Source of the DNA: Methanobacterium sp.
Lineage (GTDB): Archaea; Methanobacteriota; Methanobacteria; Methanobacteriales; Methanobacteriaceae
Assembly (NCBI GenBank): GCA_021372715.1
Contig: JAJFTX010000037.1
Location: 1 to 14,719, forward strand
Reading direction: 5' to 3'
Length of the DNA: 14,719 nt
The notes beneath the pieces were generated by a model. That model was not told the DNA's origin. It worked only from the letters and a program-made list of their open reading frames with translations, and did not search any database. The translations under genes and the position numbers were made by a program. Of this stretch, positions 1-8,321 are shown one piece after another; the first letter of the stretch is position 1; the number at the start of each line of letters is the position of its first letter.

Positions 1-381
1 ACAACTTCAGAAGCAATGATAAACGCATACTTCGCTGGAGACGGCTTATACCAACCCAGTTATAATTCAGGATTTATTCTTGTCACCGGGAGAAATACCC
101 AATTACAAACTTATTCACATTTGGAAGTAGGTATTTATGAAACGGTCGACCTTTGGTTTAGGCTACTTGGGGAAGATAATACTAACCCTATTTCTACCCC
201 TAGTTTCATCCCATTACCTGGTAGGACTATAACCTTCACCGTGCAAGGAGATCCCGCAAAATATACTGTTATTACTGATGAAGACGGAGAAGCAATTTAC
301 AGTTACCGTTTCACCCAAGAATATTGTGGTGCTATATACGTAAACTTCGCAGGATATTGGATACCTACCCGACAATTATGA
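1..381 (+). CDS. Adhesin fragment, upstream frame (partial, open at window start)
   Basis: The frame is open from base 1 (TTSEAM...), so the ATG at 16 is internal and not a start. It encodes the end of one beta-sandwich repeat (YFAGDGLYQPSYNSG) and nearly all of a second, with strands around 'ETVDLWFRLLGEDN', 'GRTITFTVQGDPAKYTVITD' and 'GAIYVNFAG'. After NFAG the residues (YWIPTRQL) no longer match the repeat, and TGA follows at 379-381. No signal peptide or anchor is in this part. It is an extracellular domain of unknown ligand. It belongs with the downstream frame 383-877; see the pseudogene entry. Confidence 0.6.
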   Translation, partial: TTSEAMINAYFAGDGLYQPSYNSGFILVTGRNTQLQTYSHLEVGIYETVDLWFRLLGEDNTNPISTPSFIPLPGRTITFTVQGDPAKYTVITDEDGEAIYSYRFTQEYCGAIYVNFAGYWIPTRQL

Positions 382-382
382 T

Positions 383-877
383 ATGCCCATCTTATATACG
401 GCAATAAACACCTCAATACATGTGGATAATAAATTGGGATATCTTAATGATGTAATCGATCTTACAGCTACTTTAAAAGATGAAGATGGAAACCCTATGG
501 CTGGTGAAACTATCATTTTCAGCATAACAGAAGATCCAAACACATATACAGCCATAACCGATAATTACGGTCGAGCAACATACACCGGATATAAAATCAT
601 GCAACATACAGGTTTCATATACGCAAATTTCCCCGGAACCATCGGATATGTAGCCAGCACCGGAATTGGAACCCTCTTTCTAAAACCCAAACCACCAACA
701 TCAACACCAAAACCAATACCATTTCCACACACAACAAACCAGCATCCACAACAATACCAACCATACCCTGTAAATGCATCTACAGTATCTATGCCAAGTA
801 CCGGCTCACCACTAGCAGCATTAATGCTCGGATTATTGGGAATCATGGGTGGAACCATCTACAGCAGACTCAGATAA
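383..877 (+). CDS. Adhesin fragment, downstream frame: Ig-like domain plus MPSTG-type C-terminal anchor
   Basis: This frame encodes one Ig-like domain (about residues 13-95, counted from the ATG at 383), then a Pro/Thr/Gln-rich linker (about 100-130), then a C-terminal sorting-like signal. The signal is MPSTG at residues 137-141, a hydrophobic segment (LAALMLGLLGIMGG) and the basic tail SRLR. The layout matches LPxTG-type or archaeosortase-type tripartite anchors, so the mature protein should be fixed at the cell surface. The ATG at 383 has no convincing SD and lies 1 nt after the stop of the upstream frame. There is no signal peptide, so this is probably the tail of the upstream gene, not an independent gene. 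The C/A-rich linker codons (mostly cca, aca, caa) differ from the body of the gene. Confidence 0.65.
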   Translation: MPILYTAINTSIHVDNKLGYLNDVIDLTATLKDEDGNPMAGETIIFSITEDPNTYTAITDNYGRATYTGYKIMQHTGFIYANFPGTIGYVASTGIGTLFLKPKPPTSTPKPIPFPHTTNQHPQQYQPYPVNASTVSMPSTGSPLAALMLGLLGIMGGTIYSRLR

Positions 878-885
878 AAAAAAAA

Positions 886-904
886 CTTTTTCTATTTTTT
901 TATT
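886..904 (+). terminator. T-tract terminator after the adhesin gene
   Basis: Two T runs (T5 and T7) separated by a few bases begin 9 nt after the stop codon and follow an A-run. There is no strong hairpin. Archaeal RNA polymerase terminates at such T-tracts. Confidence 0.5.
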
Positions 905-1023
905 TGTATTAATTCAATTCAAAAAAAGAATATGAGGGCTATTTTTAATTAATAACCTATTCTTAATGCTTATTTTTGTAAAACTTTCCAGAAATTAACC
1001 GTTATCCATAATAGAAATAATTA

Positions 1024-1042
1024 TAGTATATTCCATATAATA
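1024..1042 (+). promoter_or_regulatory. Possible TATA region for the DUF2927-like lipoprotein gene
   Basis: Two TATA-like elements overlap here: 'atagtatatt' at 1023-1032 and 'catataatac' at 1033-1042. With an archaeal spacing of about 25 nt, transcription would begin near 1053 or 1065. The second choice would exclude an ATG at 1057 and favour the ATG at 1090. Confidence 0.35.
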
Positions 1043-1089
1043 CTAAATCGTAGATTATGAACAAAAAGAAAAACTTTTCAGGGCTTATT

Positions 1090-1782
1090 ATGGAAAAATC
1101 AAGATTTTTATCTGTTATAGTTATATTATTATTTTTTATAGTAGCTACTTCCGGCTGTGTAAATCAAAATAACAATACAAATACCACCCCCATAACTTAC
1201 ACCCAAAAGGATGCTGATTATTTCTCAGAAATTGCCTTTGGTACGGAGTATGGTTCTTCCGACACCCGACTGGCTAAATGGACTGGTGATATAAGGGTTA
1301 AAGTAACTGGCTCACCCACCGATGAGGACATGAAAATGATTAATTATACCTTATCTGAGTTAAATAACGACCTGAATGGAATAACAATAACCTTAAATTC
1401 AAATAATCCTAATATGGAAATTTACTTCGTACCACAATCAGAATTCTCCAAATACATACCCCAGTATGTCCCGGGAAATGAAGGATTCATGTATATATGG
1501 TGGAATGCTAATAAGGAGATATATAAATCAAAAATAGTGATAAGTACTGGTTCAACCCAGGCAGATAGATCACATCTCATCATTCATGAAATAACCCAGA
1601 GCATGGGTCTGGGCATAGACTCCAATAAGTACCCGGATAGTATTTTCAATGAACTACCTAATAAATCCAATAAATATACTGAAATAGATAAGACCATAAT
1701 TAAAATGTTATACCAGTATAATCTAAAGGCAGGAATGACTAAAGAAGAAACCATGCAGATAATTAACCAGAATATAAAATAA
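1090..1782 (+). CDS. Membrane-anchored lipoprotein with DUF2927-like metallopeptidase-type motif
   Basis: From the ATG at 1090 the product is 230 residues with a textbook lipoprotein signal: Lys/Arg near the start, a hydrophobic core (FLSVIVILLFFIVA) and a TSGC lipobox with the lipidated Cys at residue 23. An in-frame ATG at 1057 would add 11 residues and has no SD; a weak 'aggg' precedes 1090. Near residue 166 comes HEITQSMGLGID, then YPDSIFNE and a C-terminal 'MLYQYNLKAGMTKEE'. This order (HE..TQ..GL, D..PDSIF, LY...L..GM..EE) is characteristic of DUF2927, a family related in fold to zinc metalloproteases with HExxQ instead of HExxH. The substrate is unknown. It should act outside the cell, tethered to the membrane. 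It stands alone between an adhesin and valS. The family call is from memory of its motif. Confidence 0.65.
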   Translation: MEKSRFLSVIVILLFFIVATSGCVNQNNNTNTTPITYTQKDADYFSEIAFGTEYGSSDTRLAKWTGDIRVKVTGSPTDEDMKMINYTLSELNNDLNGITITLNSNNPNMEIYFVPQSEFSKYIPQYVPGNEGFMYIWWNANKEIYKSKIVISTGSTQADRSHLIIHEITQSMGLGIDSNKYPDSIFNELPNKSNKYTEIDKTIIKMLYQYNLKAGMTKEETMQIINQNIK

Positions 1783-1791
1783 TGATATCAA

Positions 1792-1840
1792 CATAATATA
1801 CTAATCAAAAAATTTCATCTTAAAACGATGCAATAGGAGA
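1792..1840 (+). promoter_or_regulatory. valS promoter-like TATA and Shine-Dalgarno
   Basis: A TATA-like 'cataatatac' (1792-1801) precedes a strong SD 'aggaga' (1835-1840), which sits 7 nt before the valS ATG at 1848. The SD decides the start; the TATA assignment is weaker. Confidence 0.4.
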
Positions 1841-1847
1841 AAACTCA

Positions 1848-4520
<2,673 letters not shown>

Positions 4521-4571
4521 ATAGTAAATCCTTTATGCTAATAATTATCATCCCCGGAGATGATCAATCAT

Positions 4572-5855
4572 ATGGAACTTGAGGTTAAAAAGGCAGAAAG
4601 CATCCAAGGAGTAGTTAACGCACCTTCATCTAAGAGCTACAGCCATCGAGCATTCATTATAGCGTCACTTGCTGAAGGCAAGTCCCATATTAAATATCCA
4701 TTATACTCAGAGGATACAAATGCAACAATAGAAAGTTGCCGAGCTTTAGGTACTAAAATAGAAGTAAAAAGCAGCGAATGCATAATACAGGGAACCGGTG
4801 GCCGATTAAAAACTCCAGATAACGTTTTGGATGTGAAAAACTCAGGCACTACACTGCGTATGATAAGCAGCTTAGCTTCATTAGCTCCTCATTACACAGT
4901 CATAACCGGAGATTCCTCCTTGAGGAAAAGGCCCATGCAGGATCTTATCCAGTCCCTGGATAAGATAGGAGTGAAGGTTTACTCTACCCGATCAAATGGT
5001 AGGGCACCTATAATTGTTAAAGGCGGTATTAAGGGAGGTAAAACAGTGATTCGAGGAGATGTAAGTTCCCAGTTTATATCTTCAATTTTAATCACCGCTC
5101 CCTATGCAGATAATTCAGTGAATCTGGAAATACATGGTAAATTCATATCACAACCCTACGTAGACATGACCAGGGATATAATGAAAGATTTTGGTGTAGA
5201 TGTGGAATATGTGAACATGGATCAAAACCCCATATCTACTGGATTCCATGTTGAACCGCAAAAATACAGAGGAAGAGATTATATAGTTGAAGGAGACTAT
5301 TCATCAGCATCCTATTTAATAGCAGCTGCTGCTGCTTTGAAATCTAATTTAACAGTTAAAAATTTAAACCCCAAGTCAAAACAGGGCGATCGGTTTATTC
5401 TGGATATTGTAAAGAAAATGGGGTGTGATTTAGAGCTTTCCCAAAGCGAAGTGAACATAATTGGGGAAGGAGAGCTTCATGGGGCGGATGTGAACTTAAA
5501 AAACACTCCTGATTTACTTCCCACGGTAGCGGCGTTGGGAGCTATGGCTGAGGGAACCACCCGTATCAGCGGTGCAGAACATGCCAGATACAAAGAGACT
5601 GATCGTATTCATACTTGTGCACTGGAACTTGCCAAACTGGGTGTTTCAGTTGAAGAGAAAAAGGATGGGTTGATTATTGAAGGTGGAGCTAAAGGTGGTG
5701 TTGTTGATTCACATAATGACCATCGTCTGGTAATGGCCTTGTATCTGGTTGGTTTAAAAGTGGGCAATATTAAGATACATAATGCATCGGTTTATGATGT
5801 GTCATTTCCTAATTTTATAGAAGTTATGGAAAAACTTGTTGCAGGTGGAAAATGA
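4572..5855 (+). CDS. aroA: 3-phosphoshikimate 1-carboxyvinyltransferase (EPSP synthase, EC 2.5.1.19)
   Basis: Step six of the shikimate pathway: it joins phosphoenolpyruvate to shikimate 3-phosphate on the way to chorismate and aromatic amino acids. The product has the substrate-binding APSSKSYSHR near residues 17-26, the PEP-loop NSGTTLR, LRKRPMQ, SSQFISS, the catalytic-region TPDLLPTVAALGA, EHARYKETDRI with the conserved KETDR, and SHNDHRLVMAL near the C-terminus. It is full length at 427 residues. An earlier in-frame ATG at 4560 touches the SD-like 'ggag' (4556-4559) with no spacer. From 4572 (MELEVKKAE...) the spacer is about 8-12 nt and the N-terminus fits the family, so I chose 4572. 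Its stop overlaps the next start (ATGA), which shows translational coupling to the GTPase gene. Confidence 0.96.
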   Translation: MELEVKKAESIQGVVNAPSSKSYSHRAFIIASLAEGKSHIKYPLYSEDTNATIESCRALGTKIEVKSSECIIQGTGGRLKTPDNVLDVKNSGTTLRMISSLASLAPHYTVITGDSSLRKRPMQDLIQSLDKIGVKVYSTRSNGRAPIIVKGGIKGGKTVIRGDVSSQFISSILITAPYADNSVNLEIHGKFISQPYVDMTRDIMKDFGVDVEYVNMDQNPISTGFHVEPQKYRGRDYIVEGDYSSASYLIAAAAALKSNLTVKNLNPKSKQGDRFILDIVKKMGCDLELSQSEVNIIGEGELHGADVNLKNTPDLLPTVAALGAMAEGTTRISGAEHARYKETDRIHTCALELAKLGVSVEEKKDGLIIEGGAKGGVVDSHNDHRLVMALYLVGLKVGNIKIHNASVYDVSFPNFIEVMEKLVAGGK

Positions 5856-6322
5856 AAAGAAGAAATAAGGAAACTAAGATTGTGATTCTAGGGTCTTATG
5901 ATTCTGGTAAAACCACCACCCTGGAGAATATTTGTGAAAAGATTTTGAAGATCGATTATAACGGCACCACCATAGCTATGGACTATGGAAATATAGATGT
6001 TAATGGGAAAAAAGTGCATATTTTCACTACTCCTGGTCAGGAAAGGTTTAAATTCATGAGAGAAATTCTTTCACAGGGTTTAAATGGTGCTATCGTGGTA
6101 ATTGACAGTTCAAGGGGTTTTACTTCCACCGATGAAAACATCATCAAAAGATTGAATTCCAATAACATTCCTTATGTGATTTTCGCCAATAAACAGGATA
6201 TCAATCCTGGGGAATTGGATAATGATGGTATTCATGATGTACCAATAATTCCCACCATAGCGAGTGAGGGTAAAGGTATAAAAGACGGTTTAAACATTCT
6301 ATTAAATCTAATGAAAAGTTGA
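5852..6322 (+). CDS. Small Ras/MglA-like GTPase (COG2229-type GTP-binding protein)
   Basis: A 156-residue single-domain P-loop GTPase. The Walker A motif GSYDSGKT is at residues 14-21, switch I is around TTIAMDYGNI (39-48), the G3 region is TTPGQERF (59-66), the guanine-specificity motif NKQD is at 113-116 and the G5-like ASEG at 137-140. The G3 Asp of DxxG is replaced by Thr59, a variation tolerated in the COG2229/MglA-like GTPases, so hydrolysis may depend on a partner. Family members often work with Roadblock/LC7 proteins, but none is in the window. The ATG overlaps the aroA stop by 4 nt, so it is co-translated with aroA. No signal or membrane segment; cytoplasmic. The biological role is unknown. 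Confidence 0.85.
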   Translation: MKRRNKETKIVILGSYDSGKTTTLENICEKILKIDYNGTTIAMDYGNIDVNGKKVHIFTTPGQERFKFMREILSQGLNGAIVVIDSSRGFTSTDENIIKRLNSNNIPYVIFANKQDINPGELDNDGIHDVPIIPTIASEGKGIKDGLNILLNLMKS

Positions 6323-6366
6323 TAAACTAAAAAATTTGATAATAAGAGAGATTAAAATCCAAGGGA

Positions 6367-6376
6367 TCAGATCTGA
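6367..6376. repeat. Perfect 10-bp palindrome tcagatctga
   Basis: It lies in the gap between the GTPase and nth genes, 48 nt before the nth ATG. It may be an operator or chance. A related 'gatctgatc' core sits in the dyad at 11642-11662. Confidence 0.25.
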
Positions 6377-6424
6377 CATCATGAGGGACTTATTTTTAGA
6401 AACTATTATCTGATTTAGGGGTAG

Positions 6425-7060
6425 ATGCTCATTAAAGATAGTATAAATAAAATCATGGCTGTTTTGGAAGAAAACTACTCTTTAAGAGTTTTTGAAGGTA
6501 GAGACCCTTACCGGGTTTTAATCAGGACTATTTTATCCCAGAGAACCCGTGATGAAAATACTGATCAGGCTTCCAAGAGACTTTTCTCAAAATATAAGAA
6601 TGTGAAAGAAGTTGCCAGTGCAGATGTGGTTGATCTAGAGGAACTTGTTAGGCCCGCGGGTTTTTATCATGTTAAAGCTCGTAGAATAAAGGAAGTATCC
6701 CAAATTATCCTGGATGAATACCAGGGAATCGTGCCCCACACTGTTGAAGAGTTATTAACCCTTCCAGGGGTTGGTAGGAAAACTGCTAATTGTTTATTGG
6801 TTTATGGTTTTGGTAAACCAGCTATCTGTGTGGATGTCCATGTACACCGTATATCTAACCGTATGGGTTTAGTAGTTACTAAGAATCCGGACCAGACTGA
6901 AGTTGAACTTATGAAAATTGTTCCCCGTAAGTACTGGTTAGAAATCAATGATTTGTTGGTGCAATTTGGTCAGACCATCTGTAAACCCATCAGTCCGTTA
7001 CATGAAATCTGTCCGGTTAGTGAATTCTGTAAATTTTATCATGATCATTCTAGTTTTTAA
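6425..7060 (+). CDS. nth: Endonuclease III-type DNA glycosylase/AP lyase with an altered Fe-S motif
   Basis: This base-excision repair enzyme removes oxidised pyrimidines and cuts at the abasic site. The 211-residue product has the usual layout: ILSQRTRDENT near 37-47, the helix-hairpin-helix LPGVGRKTAN at 113-122 with the catalytic Lys119, and VDVHVHRISNRMGL with the catalytic Asp137. The C-terminal cluster should read C-x6-C-x2-C-x5-C. Here it is C186-x6-H193-x2-C196-x5-C202, so the second ligand is His (codon CAT). An SD-like 'aggggt' lies at 6417-6422, just before the ATG. The 102-nt gap after the GTPase gene allows read-through or a separate start. It could still bind a cluster through His, or have a labile one. 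Confidence 0.93.
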   Translation: MLIKDSINKIMAVLEENYSLRVFEGRDPYRVLIRTILSQRTRDENTDQASKRLFSKYKNVKEVASADVVDLEELVRPAGFYHVKARRIKEVSQIILDEYQGIVPHTVEELLTLPGVGRKTANCLLVYGFGKPAICVDVHVHRISNRMGLVVTKNPDQTEVELMKIVPRKYWLEINDLLVQFGQTICKPISPLHEICPVSEFCKFYHDHSSF

Positions 7061-7078
7061 TTTCCATGGATAATCTTT

Positions 7079-7090
7079 GATATTTTTTAT
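7079..7090 (+). terminator. Possible T-tract terminator after nth
   Basis: 'gatattttttat' contains a T6 run about 20 nt after the nth stop codon. There is no hairpin. Weak by itself but typical of archaeal gene ends. Confidence 0.35.
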
Positions 7091-7111
7091 GGAATTCTAA
7101 CCATAATAAAT

Positions 7112-7194
7112 TGTTATATTAATAAAACAAAGTTTATTTTGATTTTTCATAACAGAATAGTAAGGTTTTAATATGTTTCTGTTATATTAATAAA
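7112..7194 (+). repeat. Duplicated 15-bp TATA-containing element upstream of the nucleotidyltransferase-like gene
   Basis: 'tgttatattaataaa' occurs at 7112-7126 and again at 7180-7194, an exact direct repeat 68 nt apart. The second copy sits about 30 nt before the ATG at 7218, where an archaeal TATA box would be placed for a very short leader. The first copy could be a second promoter or a regulator site. Confidence 0.45.
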
Positions 7195-7217
7195 CAAAAA
7201 TAATTAGTGGGATACAT

Positions 7218-7805
7218 ATGACTTTTAAGGATGCAGTGAAACTGTCAGAAAATATAAAAAATTTCCCAGGAATCCAATCTGTAGTCCTTTTTGGCGATAT
7301 AGCAACAGGAAAAAAACCATCCCCACAATCAAAAATAGATATGGCCATCATTTACTCAAAAAAAGATAGAGAAATAATTAAATGGATAAGATATCTGGCC
7401 ACTGATAAATTTAAACTACATCACTTAACCACTGACGAACTAAAAGATAATCCAAAAGTTGTAGATGCCTTATCAGGTGAAGGAATCCTTTTACAGGGCA
7501 ATCCAGTGGTTTTATCATTGAAAGAAATGGAACTCAAACCTAAGATGATCATATCCTACAACACCACTGAACTTGCACAAAACGATAGAAGCAAATTAAA
7601 CAGAGCACTATTTGGGGGTGTATCCACATATCTCCAAAGAAATGTTCGAAAAAGGAAGAATTATCCGGGACTAGTTGAAAAATTACATGCAGAGCATATA
7701 GGAAAAGGTGTTCTTCTCATAGATAAAAGAAATGCATCAGAAATAACCAATACACTAAACGGATTCAAAGCCCAATATAAAGAAATACCAATCTGGACCC
7801 ATTAA
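7218..7805 (+). CDS. Nucleotidyltransferase-fold protein with degenerate active site, plus conserved C-terminal domain
   Basis: A 195-residue cytoplasmic protein. Residues 19-45 (IQSVVLFGDIATGKKPSPQSKIDMAII) follow the GS-x-DxD pattern of minimal polymerase-beta-type nucleotidyltransferases, but the Ser after Gly26 is Asp27 and the first Asp of DxD is Lys39; only Asp41 remains. The C-terminal half, from about residue 108 (PKMIISYNTTELAQNDRSKLNRALFGG), has a strand/helix pattern ending in KGVLLIDK, perhaps a DNA-binding or regulatory domain. It may be an inactive, ligand-binding relative. A weak 'gtggg' precedes the ATG. It is a single gene with its own promoter region, convergent with the histone gene. 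I do not recognise a specific function. Confidence 0.65.
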   Translation: MTFKDAVKLSENIKNFPGIQSVVLFGDIATGKKPSPQSKIDMAIIYSKKDREIIKWIRYLATDKFKLHHLTTDELKDNPKVVDALSGEGILLQGNPVVLSLKEMELKPKMIISYNTTELAQNDRSKLNRALFGGVSTYLQRNVRKRKNYPGLVEKLHAEHIGKGVLLIDKRNASEITNTLNGFKAQYKEIPIWTH

Positions 7806-7851
7806 GTATAATTCCTAATTTTAATAGTTATAAAACTCTTTAAATGAAGTT

Positions 7852-7866
7852 AAAAAAAATAAAAAA
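7852..7866 (-). terminator. T-tract terminator of the histone gene
   Basis: On the minus strand two T runs (T6 and T8, separated by one A) lie 25-40 nt after the histone stop. This is a good archaeal terminator. The reverse side may also end the convergent plus-strand gene. Confidence 0.55.
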
Positions 7867-7890
7867 GAATATAAAATTTTAAAATTATTT

Positions 7891-8088
7891 TTAACAGCTC
7901 AGTTCAATATCTGATGCCTTAACTGTTTTTCTTCCAGCGTGTTTAGCGTAATTAACAGCTTCTCTTGAAATCTCTTCACCTTTCTCTTCAAGATATTTAG
8001 CTAAGGCATTTACTGCATCTTCACTAACTCTCTGAGCACCCGCATTTTTTAATATTCTTCCCACAGGAGCAATTGGTAATTCAGCCAT
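7891..8088 (-). CDS. Archaeal histone (HMf-like), C-terminus shortened
   Basis: A chromatin protein that wraps DNA as dimers and longer assemblies. The 65-residue product shows the full HMf pattern: ELPIAPVGRILKNAGAQRVS (helix 1 and DNA contact), a long central helix, then AKHAGRKTVKASDIEL, including the R-x-T DNA-binding pair at 53-55. HMf-type histones normally continue from DIEL with Ala-Val-(Lys/Arg)-Arg-Phe. This one stops after DIELSC at TAA. Skipping one base (7899) restores DIEL-AVK in the next frame, so helix 3 may have been cut by a one-base insertion. The SD 'gaggtga' (plus 8093-8099) is ideal and fixes the start. Expression should be strong given this SD and a good TATA box. The family is certain; the abnormal end is the open point. 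Confidence 0.95.
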   Translation of the reverse strand: MAELPIAPVGRILKNAGAQRVSEDAVNALAKYLEEKGEEISREAVNYAKHAGRKTVKASDIELSC

Positions 8089-8092
8089 ATTA

Positions 8093-8133
8093 TCACCTCG
8101 ATGGAGTATAAGAGCCCCATTGTATTTATATCT
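8093..8133 (-). promoter_or_regulatory. Histone promoter (TATA) and strong SD
   Basis: On the minus strand 'gatataaatac' (plus 8123-8133) is a good archaeal TATA box. It is followed about 25 nt later by the expected start region near 8103 and by the SD GAGGTGA (plus 8093-8099), 4 nt before the ATG. Confidence 0.6.
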
Positions 8134-8321
8134 ATCGATTTTAATTCTTAAATTACCATCATAATCCGAGATTTAATAAAAATCTGCCTGTCATATAGAT
8201 CCATCAACTTAATTTTCAGCATTGAACATCAACTGCTATCTATGATATTTATGATATCAAGTGGGTCAATCTGAATCAGTATTATAAAAAATAAGTCAAT
8301 AGAGAAAATCTAAAAATTTTA
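8134..8321. other. Non-coding stretch between the histone and RecJ-like genes
   Basis: AT-rich, with no convincing ORF. On the minus strand a T6 run (plus 8286-8291) about 30 nt past the RecJ-like stop may end that transcript. The rest, including 'tatgatatttatgatatc' near 8241-8258 with a short internal repeat, shows nothing I can assign. Confidence 0.4.

Larger units (their letters stand above)
1..877 (+). pseudogene. Ig-like-repeat surface adhesin, 3' part, split by a frameshift (5' end outside window)
   Basis: The two reading frames 1-381 and 383-877 look like one gene. Both carry the same Ig-like pattern: a 'DLTATLKDEDGNP' type strand, a 'tYTaITDeyGeAtY' strand, then 'G.IYvNFaG'. Frame 1 ends at TGA 379-381. 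Reading frame 2 from about 356 gives IGYLPDNYDMPILY, which lines up with IGYVASTGIGTLFL after the next repeat (about 635-676). One missing base near 354-355 explains the split. Frame 2 is closed upstream by TAA at 341-343, so the shift must lie between 344 and 381. Such proteins are secreted, wall-associated adhesin-like proteins in Methanobacteriales. It could be a true pseudogene, a phase-variable gene or a sequencing error; the sequence alone cannot tell. Confidence 0.7.

Noticed and set aside
690..780. Low-complexity C/A-rich stretch resembling short DNA repeats
   Set aside because: It is explained by a Pro/Thr/Gln linker coded with cca, aca and caa; there are no regular spacers, so not a CRISPR array.
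4560..4571. Earlier ATG of aroA at 4560
   Set aside because: It touches the SD-like ggag with no spacer; the ATG at 4572 has correct spacing and the usual family N-terminus.
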